DNA of 23,646 nucleotides, taken from NCBI GenBank assembly GCA_016927125.1, contig JAFGNG010000019.1:1-23646 (forward strand), in the 5' to 3' direction. The DNA comes from Planctomycetota bacterium. GTDB taxonomy: Bacteria; Planctomycetota; SZUA-567; JAFGNG01. This document shows, piece after piece, positions 7,702 through 16,009 of the stretch (positions are counted from its first letter, which is position 1; each line of letters opens with the position of its first letter). The notes below the pieces were generated by a model that saw only the letters and a program-made list of their open reading frames with translations, had not been told where the DNA came from and searched no databases. A program made the position numbers and the translations under genes.

Positions 7702-9630
7702 TTACGAGATAGCTACTCCGAGCCCGGAGAGGAGGGAGTTTACGTCCTGCCGGCTGCATTTGTTACTGGCGGCCCGGTCGATTAGAATTAAACAGGTCTC
7801 TTCAAAACTATATGGTTCGGGTGAAGGCTCCACGGTGTTCTCCAGGATCAGCATCCCCATCGGCCGCAGGAGGTTGTCGAGGTCATTTGCTACCTGCACC
7901 AGATGGGTTGCGCTGTTAAACTTGCTCTTCCACTTTCCGGGCTTGGTATGATGGTCGCGGATAATACACTTGACCGCGCCGAAGGTTTTGCAGCCCTCGA
8001 TGTGGAGAAAGCCGTTCTCGGCGTGCTTGTTCAAGACCGAGGTGAAGCGGGGATTGTCCCGGCTCGGCAGGGGATCGTAGATATAGCCCAGGTCATGCAG
8101 GAAGCCGCTAATCCCGAGCACAGTGAGAACCGCCTGGCGTTGCTCGGGATCAATCTCGCCGGATTCCCGGAGTCGTCCAATCCCGGCAAGGATGGAGAGC
8201 AAGGCCACGCAGACCATATGTTGCAACATTTCTTCCAGGTTCTCTGCGCGGAACTTTTTGAAGATAAAGAAATTGTCAAGATAGTCGAAAACGCCGGTAA
8301 GAATATTAATCCCTTCTTCAAAAGTGCTGCGCTCAACCTGCTTCAGTGCGCCGAAGAGGTTCGGACGGTGACGAATAATAGCGATAAGATCTTCATTCGT
8401 AATTGGCGCGGAGTTATAAAGATATTTGCCAAAATCATAATTTTGCAGAACCGACAGAGCCACCGCCACCTCACCTTCTTCCGTGATGATTGCTTTGGGA
8501 TCCTGCCGCCAGGCAGCAAGGATCCTGGCAATGGCTTCCTGGGTGATCGGATAACCGTCCCGAAGGAAGGGATGCGGGGTTTGGGTAGAGACGGTGGAGC
8601 CGGTATTCTCCGTGACCGGGGCGTCCTCGCCCTTAATAAAAACAGTCTTGCCGGAGAGCACAACCTTGGCCTTTGCCAGCCCGGGATTTTTGGCGAACAA
8701 CTCCACTACTTCCTCGAACGAATAAGTAATCTCCCCTTCCATCAGGGGCGGGAAGGGGCGGGTCCCGGAAACCAGCCGGCGCAGATACTGGGGTTCGATT
8801 TCAATCTGGCCCAGATCTGGGCTGTATTCCAACACTTGTTCCAGCGTGGCATTCAGGACATCCTTGATAATGGGTTTACGCAGGTGACCATTGGACCCAG
8901 CGTTAACAGCCTGGGAAAGCAGGTCATTCGAGGCGGTCGCACTCATGGTGATAACCTTGACCCCGGTACTCCTGGAGAGATCCTTGATAAGCTGCGGGAC
9001 ATTGATCCCCGGCAAGGCAAGCTCCAACATGGCAAGAGCGGATGAGGACTTGCAGTGCCGCATCGCGGTTATGGGGTTGGCGGTGCAGATGACGGCATGC
9101 CCCTTCATGGACAAGGCGGTGCGCAGTGGCGGGATCTCTTTGAGATCAGTATCCACCACTACCACCGGCAGTTCCAAATAAGTTTTCCTGCTTTCCAGCT
9201 CTTCCAGATTCCAGAGCAGCAGCTGCACGCGGGTAGCCATCTCCTCTGGCTTGCAGGGCTTGTGGATAAATTCATCCGCGCCGGCGAGCATGAAACTCTT
9301 GATCAAAGCTTCATCATTGGTGTAACTGAAAATCAAGATGGGAACGTATTCGGTCTCCGCAGTGGAGCGCAGAGTTTTGATGATATTCAAGGCTTCAATA
9401 TTACGGTAATGGGATTCGATGATGATCAGAGTGGGGAAGGGCAATTGTTCGGCAGTCAGGTAATTGAAGCCGTCGTTGCCGGAATCAAACTCCTGGAGGT
9501 TGATATTCAGCTTACTCAAGGCCGAGGTGACAAAACTCCTGACTGCGCGGGATTCATCAATCACGCAAACCTGTGGACGCCCGGTGGTTACAGGCGCCGT
9601 GGCAACGGAATGGTCCGGAGAATCTGGCAT
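7702..9630 (-). CDS. Double-receiver protein with C-terminal degenerate HD-GYP-like domain
   Basis: This is a predicted cytoplasmic signalling protein of 642 residues. Receiver 1 spans about 19-140: acidic pair D25-E26 and lysine K124, but the phospho-acceptor position in LIIIES is E72. Receiver 2 spans about 155-270 and also has glutamate (E203, in MLELALPG), with lysine K252. Both receivers therefore look non-phosphorylatable and may be locked in an active-like state. The C-terminal third resembles HD-type phosphodiesterases: HD at 512-513 (FLHDLG), H536, HH at 560-561 and D583 (QVANDLDNL). The GYP motif is replaced by a GKWKS-like stretch, so c-di-GMP hydrolysis is uncertain. The ATG at 9630 was chosen for its GGGAG site 6 bases upstream; an in-frame ATG at 9654 has none. 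It is divergent from the RND operon. Confidence 0.82.
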   Translation of the reverse strand: MPDSPDHSVATAPVTTGRPQVCVIDESRAVRSFVTSALSKLNINLQEFDSGNDGFNYLTAEQLPFPTLIIIESHYRNIEALNIIKTLRSTAETEYVPILIFSYTNDEALIKSFMLAGADEFIHKPCKPEEMATRVQLLLWNLEELESRKTYLELPVVVVDTDLKEIPPLRTALSMKGHAVICTANPITAMRHCKSSSALAMLELALPGINVPQLIKDLSRSTGVKVITMSATASNDLLSQAVNAGSNGHLRKPIIKDVLNATLEQVLEYSPDLGQIEIEPQYLRRLVSGTRPFPPLMEGEITYSFEEVVELFAKNPGLAKAKVVLSGKTVFIKGEDAPVTENTGSTVSTQTPHPFLRDGYPITQEAIARILAAWRQDPKAIITEEGEVAVALSVLQNYDFGKYLYNSAPITNEDLIAIIRHRPNLFGALKQVERSTFEEGINILTGVFDYLDNFFIFKKFRAENLEEMLQHMVCVALLSILAGIGRLRESGEIDPEQRQAVLTVLGISGFLHDLGYIYDPLPSRDNPRFTSVLNKHAENGFLHIEGCKTFGAVKCIIRDHHTKPGKWKSKFNSATHLVQVANDLDNLLRPMGMLILENTVEPSPEPYSFEETCLILIDRAASNKCSRQDVNSLLSGLGVAIS

Positions 9631-9685
9631 CTTGTACTCCCAAGCAATAGTCATAGGTCAAGATTGGGCTTGAAATCATCCAAAT

Positions 9686-9702
9686 AATCATATTATATGA
9701 TT
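9686..9702. promoter_or_regulatory. Perfect palindrome over the -10 box of the minus-strand regulator gene
   Basis: AATCATAT-T-ATATGATT is a perfect 8+1+8 inverted repeat. Read on the minus strand it contains TATAAT (9692-9697), correctly placed to start transcription near 9685, about 55 bases before the start codon of the double-receiver gene. A second perfect palindrome, CATAGCTATG, follows directly at 9703-9712. This arrangement looks like an operator for a dimeric regulator, possibly an autoregulatory site; no regulator with an obvious DNA-binding domain is adjacent. Confidence 0.5.
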
Positions 9703-9791
9703 CATAGCTATGCGATCATAAGGAAAAATGTTAAACTCTGCGTTTCGGCTATTTATTGCATTATTATTGACAGGGTGCCTTTTTGTGTAAC

Positions 9792-9820
9792 TTGACACCT
9801 AAACAATAATGGTATATAAG
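9792..9820 (+). promoter_or_regulatory. Sigma70-type promoter of the RND efflux operon
   Basis: TTGACA (9792-9797), a 17-base spacer and TATAAG (9815-9820) form a near-consensus promoter. The expected start is near 9827, giving a leader of about 34 bases before the adaptor ATG at 9861. An imperfect inverted repeat (AGGGTG and CACCT, 9772-9800) overlaps the -35 box and could be a repressor site. Confidence 0.72.
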
Positions 9821-9860
9821 CTAAAGGCTTTTTATTTCCTATTTTTCGGAGATCCCCTCC

Positions 9861-11042
9861 ATGGCGCAAAATTCTAAATTGCCTGGCAATGGCGAGCTGC
9901 CGCCAAGGCCTGCGGGTGAAGTAATCCGGCTCTTCTTCTGGAAGATGCTACCCTGGGTAGTCCTGCTTTCGATCCTGGTGCTGCTGATTGTCTTTCTGAC
10001 CTACTTTATCCTGGTTAAAGAGGAGGAGATTCAAGAGGTACGCGACCAGGAGGCCAGCAATAAAACAGTCGTCAGCATGAATGTGGTAGTCTGGGAGGTG
10101 GTCGAGAAGAAAGAACTGATACAAGATATTAAACTACCCGGCATTATCCAGCCTTGGGAGAACTTGACCCTGCAGGCGCAGGTGGCCGGGCGGATCGTAG
10201 AATTCCTCAAAGACGAGGGGGATACCGTCAAAGAGGGCGAAGTTATTGCCCGCATCGACGATCGTGACTACAAGGCCTCCCTCGCCAACACAGAGGCGGC
10301 GCTGGTTTTAGCTGAACAAAATTTGAAAAGGACCCGGGGACTCAGCAAGCAGGGGGCGATCCCACAAGCGGATCTCGATACCGCGGAAGCAAACGCCAGG
10401 CAAGCCGCTTCCACGGTCGACCTGGCGAAGCTTCAACTGGAACGCTGCACCATCACCGCGCCCTTCGGGGGTACGATCAACCGCCGTTACATTACCCTCG
10501 GCACCTTGGTCAGCGCGGGGGAAAATATTGTCGAACTGCTCGACACCCGCAAGGTCAAGGTAGAAATCGGGATCCCGGAATCGGATGTCGACCGGGTACG
10601 GAAGTTGCAGACCACGGAAGTTACGGTCGATGCCCTCGACGGCAGGAAGTTCACAGGCGAGAAGATCTTTCTTTCGCAAAAGCCAATTGTCGGCGCCCAG
10701 GTCTTTGACCTCCGCCTGGCGATCGATAACTCTGAACAGCTTTTACGCCCAGGAATGTTTGTGGAAGCCAGGATTGTTCTCAATCGCAAGGAGAACACGA
10801 TATTTATCCCGCTCTATACTGTCATTGCCCGGGGCGAGGACAGGTTCTGCATGGTCGCCGAAGGCGACAAGGCAGTGCGCCGCCCCGTAGAGCTCGGGAT
10901 TATGAAGGGCCTGGGGGTAGAGATCCTCTCCGGCTTGCAAGTGGGTGATCAACTGATTGTCCACAGCCAACGCCAGGTTGAAGACGGCGAAGAGATTACG
11001 ATTATCCGGTCTATAAAAGATCCCAATGAATTGAATCCGTAA
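9861..11042 (+). CDS. RND efflux periplasmic adaptor (HlyD/AcrA-type membrane fusion protein)
   Basis: This is the adaptor that bridges an inner-membrane RND pump and an outer-membrane channel. The 393 residues begin with a short cytoplasmic tail and one membrane anchor (about 32-53) rather than a lipoprotein signal. Next come the first half of the lipoyl/barrel-sandwich domain (LTLQAQVAGRIVEFLKDEGD, near 107-126), an alpha-hairpin (about 138-190, rich in A, E and Q), the second lipoyl half (CTITAPFGGTINRRYITLG), the beta-barrel (about 225-305, ending LLRPGMFVEARI) and the membrane-proximal domain. GGAG (9848-9851) lies 9 bases before the ATG. It is followed by the pump gene after 66 bases containing a possible attenuator. 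No outer-membrane factor gene is in the window, so a channel encoded elsewhere is expected. Confidence 0.93.
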   Translation: MAQNSKLPGNGELPPRPAGEVIRLFFWKMLPWVVLLSILVLLIVFLTYFILVKEEEIQEVRDQEASNKTVVSMNVVVWEVVEKKELIQDIKLPGIIQPWENLTLQAQVAGRIVEFLKDEGDTVKEGEVIARIDDRDYKASLANTEAALVLAEQNLKRTRGLSKQGAIPQADLDTAEANARQAASTVDLAKLQLERCTITAPFGGTINRRYITLGTLVSAGENIVELLDTRKVKVEIGIPESDVDRVRKLQTTEVTVDALDGRKFTGEKIFLSQKPIVGAQVFDLRLAIDNSEQLLRPGMFVEARIVLNRKENTIFIPLYTVIARGEDRFCMVAEGDKAVRRPVELGIMKGLGVEILSGLQVGDQLIVHSQRQVEDGEEITIIRSIKDPNELNP

Positions 11043-11091
11043 GGCCATCACCTTACAGGCTGACAGCTTTCCTTAATGGCTTAGCTTTTTT
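11040..11091 (+). terminator. Possible attenuator between adaptor and pump genes
   Basis: TAAGGCCAT (11040-11048, including the adaptor stop codon) can pair with ATGGCTTA (11076-11083) with one bulged G. It is followed by GCTTTTTTA. The 27-base loop is long, so it may reduce rather than stop read-through into the pump gene. Confidence 0.33.
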
Positions 11092-11108
11092 ATTAGAACT
11101 GGGAACCC

Positions 11109-14100
11109 ATGTTTATTTCCGATTTCGCGGTTCGGCAGCGCACCACGGTTTTTGTCCTTACCGTTATCTTAATCCTGGCTGGCCTGTACAGTTATCTGAT
11201 CCTACCGCGCGAATCCGCCCCGGAGGTGGTCATCCCGCACGTCTTTATCTCCACCACTTACCGTGGGGTTTCTCCCGAGGACATTGAGCTTTCCATAACC
11301 AAGGAGATCGAGGATAAGCTCAAGGAGTTGGATAATGTCAAAAAGATTGCCTCAAATTCCTCCGAGGGAATGAGTAAAATCGATGTGGAATTCATTACCG
11401 GCACTGATATCAACGACGCCTTGCAGAAGGTCAAGGACAAGGTTGACCTCGCCAAGGCGGAGCTTCCCCTGGACCTGGAGGATGATCCCTCAGTCGAGGA
11501 CTTTGATATTTCCGAAATGCCAATCCTAACCTTTGCCCTCTCCGGTGAAAGTGGCCAGAAAAAGCTGCGTGATATCGGCGAGGATCTGCAGGAGAAGATC
11601 GAAGGGATTCCGGGAGTGCTGGAAGTCGATGTGGTCGGCGGTCTGGAACGGGAGATCCATATCGAAGTGGATCCCAGCCGGATGGCCTTGAGCGGGGTTT
11701 CCTACGAAGTGCTTCAGGGGAAGGTTAAGAGCGAAAATGCCAATGTCTCCGGCGGGTCGGTGCGGACCGGGGAGGGCAAGTATCAGATCCGGATCGAGGG
11801 CGAGTTCAAGACTGCCGAGGATGTCGAGGACATCGTGGTTATGATGCAGGGCGATGGCAAGCCGGTCTATCTGCGCGATATCGCGGTTGTCAGCGACGGT
11901 TTCAAGGACCGCAATGACGCCAGCCGCCTGGATGGTAAGGATTCTGTCACCCTGTATGTCAAGAAGCGCAGCGGGGAAAATATTCTGGGCATTGTCGATA
12001 AGGTCAAGGCCCTGGTCGCACAGGAAAAGAGCAACTGGCCTGCAGACACGCGGATTACTTATCTCGAGGACCAGTCCGAAGAGATTCGCATGATGATTGC
12101 CGACCTGGAGAATAATATTATCTCCGGGTTGATCCTGGTTATCCTGGTCGTCTGTCTGGCGATGGGCTTCCGCAATTCCGTACTGGTTTCCCTCTCCATC
12201 CCGCTCTCCATGCTGCTGGGGTTCGTGGTCTTGCAGGCGCTTGGAGTTACCCTCAACATGGTGGTGCTCTTTTCGCTGACCCTGGCACTGGGGATGCTGG
12301 TCGATAATGCGATTGTCATTATTGAAAATATCTTCCGATTCATGCAGGAAGGGGTGCCGCGGATTGAAGCGGCCATGCGTGCCACCGGCGAGGTTGCCGG
12401 GCCCATCATTGCCTCGGGCTTGACTACTATCGCTGCGTTTACTCCCCTCTTGTGGTGGGAGGGGATTATGGGCGAATTCATGTCGTACCTGCCCCTGACC
12501 GTGATCGTGGTTCTATCCACCTGCCTCTTTGTCGCGCTGGTGGTTAATCCCGCCCTGGCCGCGGTCTTCATGCGCGCGAAAATTACGGTCAACAAACCCC
12601 GCAGCGCGGATGAAGTGATGTCCGCGGGAGAACATCCCATGCTGCACGGCGGAGGTTTGATAATTGGTTTTTACCGGAAAATCCTTCGCTCAGCTTTGGG
12701 CATGGATATTGCCACCGGGGTGGGGAGAAGCTCCCGCTGGCGGCGGTATTTCCGCAGGTTGATGCCATTGTTGCCAAGGATCAGCGTATTGCTGCTGGCA
12801 GGGCTTACCTTTATCCTGATGATTACTTTCTGGTATTACCGGATTGGCATGGAGAAAGGCTCAGAATTTTTCCCAACCATGGATCCCAAACACGCGACCG
12901 TAACCATGGAAATGCCGGAAGGCGCAGATCTGAAATATTGCGATGCCATCGTCCGCGAAGGAGAGATGCGGATTTTTGATAAGAGGGCACAAGAGTATGT
13001 AGATGGCGTTCAGGCAATCTCTTATAAAGAAGCCTGCCAGCCCAAGCAATATGAAACCAAGCGGAACCGCAGTTACCAAAGCCCAAGCGATATTGAAAAT
13101 ATCAAGGCCTGTTCTTCCCGGGTTAATTCTTTAAGCGGCAGTAGCGGCGGGATGTTTGCCACTTCTACCAATGGGGTAACTGTGCTCTTTAATGACTTGC
13201 TCGACCGGACTGAAAAAAGCCCCGAGATCATGGAGCGTATTAACGAGCGGGTTAAGGGTATGACCGGCTGCAAGGTCACTGTGGATATTCCACAAGAGGG
13301 CCCGCCGACCGGCGCACCGATCAATATTGAACTGGTGGGCGATGATCTCAAGCAACTTGGCGAGGCTGCCAAGAAGGTCAAGAAAATCATTGCCATGGTG
13401 CCATACATCCGCGATATCCAGGATGACTTCATGGAAGGCGCCCCTACCCTGAAGATCCGGGTTAACCGCAAGCGCGCGGCCTTCCTCGGGTTATCGAGCG
13501 GGAGCATCGGGTATGTACTCAAAGCCGCCATCAACGGCATAGAGATCAGCACCTACCGCGAGGGTGATGAAGATTACGACATCATTGTGCGGGTGCTGGA
13601 GTCGGACCGCCACATGATTGAAACCCTGCGCCGGCTCTTCATTTCCAGCCCCACCCACGGGCAGATTCCGCTAACCTCGATTGCAACCATTGAATACATC
13701 GGCGGTCTTGGAGAGATTAACCGGATTGATCACAACCGGGTAGTTACGATTAAAGCCGAAGTCGACGAGGAGAAGACCACCGGCATCACCGCCCGCCAGC
13801 AGGCGGAAAAACTCCTGGAGGGGACCCCCTTCTTCACCCCGGAAAAACTCTTTGCGCAAGGCAAAAGCGAGGAGGATCTCAAGGCTGTGGAGTTGCCGGA
13901 AGAGTTCGCCGGGATCTTCCAAAAAATCGAAGCCGAAGCCAGCGAGAAGCGAAGCTTCCTTGATAAATGGATGGCAGCGATCACGGCCAGGTTCTCCGAT
14001 GATGAAGAGAAACTCAGCCAGAAACTCATCGCGGTGAAGCTGAATAATATAATCCGAGAATTAAAATATGAATATCACCAGGCAGCCATCGACGCTTTCA

Positions 14101-15014
14101 TCACCAAGACCGCCACGGCTTTCCCTCCGGAAGACGAAAAGTTTGCGAAACTTAAGCTGGCGCAGCGAATGGTGACACAGATGGACGTTAATTCCAAGGA
14201 AAGGCAGAATTTCAACCGGATGCTGCTCAACCTGCTGTATCCGGAATTACTGGTGGAGAAAACCAGCGGTATCGAGATGCCTCCGGGAACCAGGTATCGC
14301 TTCACCGGGGAGTTTGAATTTGAAAAGGAAGCCTCTGATTTCCTGACTTGGGCCGGCTCGGTAGCAATAGCGCTGATCTTCTTGATCCTGGTCTCCCAGT
14401 TTAACTCGGTGCTTTTTCCATTTATTATTATTTCCTCTGTCGTGCTGTCCTTGAGCGGCGTCTTCTTCGGGCTCGGGATATGCAAAATGCCCTTCGGCAT
14501 TATCATGACCGGCGTGGGCGTGATCTCGCTCGCGGGCGTGGTGGTAAATAATGCTATTGTTTTGATTGACTATACCGAGAAATTAATTCGGCGCGGCATG
14601 GCCCGGGACGAAGCTATTGTCACCGCCGGGGCAACTCGCTTGCGGCCGGTACTCCTCACCGCGATCACCACTATCTTGGGATTGATCCCGATGGCGACCG
14701 GGTATTCGTGGGATTTCCACTGGGAAACCTTCGGACCGGTGACCGAGAGTGAGATGGCCCAGATCTGGAGCAATATGGCGGTCGCGGTGATCTTCGGCCT
14801 GGGCATGGCAACCATGCTGACCCTAGTGGTGGTGCCGGTACTCTTCTCACTCTTGGATGACCTCTCCCAACTCGGACTTAAATTCTTCAACAAACTTTGC
14901 GAGTGGGTGATGGGAAGGTTTGAAAGAACGAAAAATTCCTACTGGAAATTTGTCTGGAAGATAACCCGCCTGCAACCCCGGCCCGGAGAGCCCGGTTACA
15001 AGCAGGATTTATAA
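11109..15014 (+). CDS. RND efflux pump, inner-membrane transporter subunit, enlarged
   Basis: This is a proton-driven RND exporter of the AcrB/HAE superfamily. At 1301 residues it is about 250 longer than usual. The two-fold repeat is visible: helix 1 near 10-32, helices 2-6 near 340-490, helix 7 near 565-585 and helices 8-12 near 1076-1250. The helix 4 motif is GMLVDNAIVIIENI (D399, N400), where AcrB has two aspartates. The helix 10 motif is GVVVNNAIVLIDY (N1147), where AcrB has lysine; this variant occurs in many AcrB relatives. A charged, helix-rich insertion lies at about residues 890-1050, between QAEKLLEG and MPPGTRYRFTGE, just before helix 8. The helix 6-7 loop is also extended. GGGA lies 4 bases before the ATG. 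It forms an operon with the adaptor; substrate unknown. Confidence 0.93.
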   Translation: MFISDFAVRQRTTVFVLTVILILAGLYSYLILPRESAPEVVIPHVFISTTYRGVSPEDIELSITKEIEDKLKELDNVKKIASNSSEGMSKIDVEFITGTDINDALQKVKDKVDLAKAELPLDLEDDPSVEDFDISEMPILTFALSGESGQKKLRDIGEDLQEKIEGIPGVLEVDVVGGLEREIHIEVDPSRMALSGVSYEVLQGKVKSENANVSGGSVRTGEGKYQIRIEGEFKTAEDVEDIVVMMQGDGKPVYLRDIAVVSDGFKDRNDASRLDGKDSVTLYVKKRSGENILGIVDKVKALVAQEKSNWPADTRITYLEDQSEEIRMMIADLENNIISGLILVILVVCLAMGFRNSVLVSLSIPLSMLLGFVVLQALGVTLNMVVLFSLTLALGMLVDNAIVIIENIFRFMQEGVPRIEAAMRATGEVAGPIIASGLTTIAAFTPLLWWEGIMGEFMSYLPLTVIVVLSTCLFVALVVNPALAAVFMRAKITVNKPRSADEVMSAGEHPMLHGGGLIIGFYRKILRSALGMDIATGVGRSSRWRRYFRRLMPLLPRISVLLLAGLTFILMITFWYYRIGMEKGSEFFPTMDPKHATVTMEMPEGADLKYCDAIVREGEMRIFDKRAQEYVDGVQAISYKEACQPKQYETKRNRSYQSPSDIENIKACSSRVNSLSGSSGGMFATSTNGVTVLFNDLLDRTEKSPEIMERINERVKGMTGCKVTVDIPQEGPPTGAPINIELVGDDLKQLGEAAKKVKKIIAMVPYIRDIQDDFMEGAPTLKIRVNRKRAAFLGLSSGSIGYVLKAAINGIEISTYREGDEDYDIIVRVLESDRHMIETLRRLFISSPTHGQIPLTSIATIEYIGGLGEINRIDHNRVVTIKAEVDEEKTTGITARQQAEKLLEGTPFFTPEKLFAQGKSEEDLKAVELPEEFAGIFQKIEAEASEKRSFLDKWMAAITARFSDDEEKLSQKLIAVKLNNIIRELKYEYHQAAIDAFITKTATAFPPEDEKFAKLKLAQRMVTQMDVNSKERQNFNRMLLNLLYPELLVEKTSGIEMPPGTRYRFTGEFEFEKEASDFLTWAGSVAIALIFLILVSQFNSVLFPFIIISSVVLSLSGVFFGLGICKMPFGIIMTGVGVISLAGVVVNNAIVLIDYTEKLIRRGMARDEAIVTAGATRLRPVLLTAITTILGLIPMATGYSWDFHWETFGPVTESEMAQIWSNMAVAVIFGLGMATMLTLVVVPVLFSLLDDLSQLGLKFFNKLCEWVMGRFERTKNSYWKFVWKITRLQPRPGEPGYKQDL

Positions 15015-15046
15015 TCTTCGATAGGTTTATTGCGAAGATTCTTTTT
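15013..15046 (+). terminator. Rho-independent terminator of the RND operon
   Basis: AATCTTCG (15013-15020) pairs perfectly with CGAAGATT (15033-15040) around a 12-base loop and is followed by CTTTTTC. The pump stop codon (15012-15014) overlaps the stem and the stop of the convergent minus-strand gene (15027-15029) lies in the loop, so the hairpin is partly coding for the convergent gene. Read on the minus strand it lacks a T run. Confidence 0.65.
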
Positions 15047-15794
15047 CAAAGATCGGGCGGGGCTCCTCATTGTAAATGCCCAACCACATGGCGAGAGTAG
15101 CGAATACCAGCGTGAAGCCGCCAATACCTTCAAACAATTCCTCGCCAAAAAAGATTGCTGGATTATCCACAATTTTTAGATCAAATAATTGGGCGATAAC
15201 AATAAAAATAAAAGCATAGCGCAGAAAATTAAAGGCAGGGTATTGCCGGCAATGCTTCATGATCCACGGCATATAGAATTTGCGGGTTAGAATTAACGGC
15301 AAGCCCACCACCGCCGCTACCAAGACAGCGATTTGAATCATACTCAGCCCGGCATCGTTAAGGAGCTTGAAGGCCAGGGTGAATAAGTCATGCACCCCGT
15401 CAATCTCATATCCGCCGGGAAGGACCAGCGGGGAAGTGTCGTAAACCGGGTGTGAGGCTGAAGGGTTATCCGCTCCCCCCAGAAGTCCGAGAAAGCTGGT
15501 TTCATCCAGAAAGCCAAGCAGTCCCAACACCGGGATCAGCCACGCAACCAACGGCATCAAGCGGCGGCAAGCAGGTTTGAGGATTGCCGCCAGGCCAATC
15601 ATAAATGCAAGCAAGAAAAAAAGCGCGGAGAGGTTTTCCAAGAAGCAGTCTTCCTGGAGAAAATGATCGCGCATTTCCGGGAACCACCAGAAGATCAGGG
15701 AAAAGACCCCCAGGATTGACCCAGTCAAGGCCCAATATAGGCCGTGCAATTTACGATTCAGTTTCAAGTTGTGGGCAGGCGAAGACAAAGTCAT
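15027..15794 (-). CDS. Uncharacterised multi-pass membrane protein
   Basis: I do not recognise a named family. The 255 residues contain about six hydrophobic segments, for example near 20-38, 54-73, 81-100, 150-170, 191-208 and 224-240. Acidic residues recur at helix edges: EDCFLENLSALFF, LLGFLDETSFLG and FGEELFEGIGGFTL. Such paired glutamates and aspartates next to helices suggest a conserved site or ion contact, but no reaction can be inferred. The ATG at 15794 was chosen because GGGA lies 7 bases upstream; a TTG six codons earlier is the only in-frame alternative. It converges on the RND pump gene, whose terminator overlaps its 3' end, and is divergent from the receiver/pfkA pair. No sign of recent transfer is obvious. 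Confidence 0.75.
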   Translation of the reverse strand: MTLSSPAHNLKLNRKLHGLYWALTGSILGVFSLIFWWFPEMRDHFLQEDCFLENLSALFFLLAFMIGLAAILKPACRRLMPLVAWLIPVLGLLGFLDETSFLGLLGGADNPSASHPVYDTSPLVLPGGYEIDGVHDLFTLAFKLLNDAGLSMIQIAVLVAAVVGLPLILTRKFYMPWIMKHCRQYPAFNFLRYAFIFIVIAQLFDLKIVDNPAIFFGEELFEGIGGFTLVFATLAMWLGIYNEEPRPIFEKESSQ

Positions 15795-15869
15795 GGTAAA
15801 TTCCCGAAACAAAGGTTAGAAACCGGTTGCCGGAGCATTCGGCAAAGATTTAAGTTGCTGAGGGTATTT

Positions 15870-15875
15870 TATAAT
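15870..15875 (+). promoter_or_regulatory. Possible -10 box in the divergent region before the receiver/pfkA genes
   Basis: A perfect TATAAT occurs at 15870-15875, but no good -35 box lies 16-18 bases upstream. Transcription from here would leave a leader of about 130 bases before the receiver gene. The call is weak. Confidence 0.3.
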
Positions 15876-15932
15876 TTGAAAAAGCTTACGCAAGGGTTTA
15901 ATCCAAGCTAATAAAAAGGATTAGAGCGCAGG

Positions 15933-15949
15933 GCAAGAAATATTCTTGC
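15933..15949. repeat. Perfect inverted repeat upstream of the receiver/pfkA genes
   Basis: GCAAGAA-ATA-TTCTTGC is a 7+3+7 perfect inverted repeat, 60 bases before the receiver gene. The short loop makes a protein-binding site more likely than a stable RNA hairpin, and no T run follows. Function is unknown. Confidence 0.45.
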
Positions 15950-16009
15950 TGTGAATCTGAAGGTTTATAAACTGAAAGCATGAGAAACCACCCTGAAGGG
16001 AGGCTGAGC

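Noticed and set aside
7903..9045. A 380-residue open frame on the plus strand
   Set aside because: It is antisense to the double-receiver/HD gene, which has recognisable domains and a good ribosome site; the plus-strand frame has neither.
9767..9793. An upstream TTGACA with TAACTT as a second promoter for the efflux operon
   Set aside because: The spacer is only 15 bases and the -10 match is poor; the promoter at 9792-9820 is much better.
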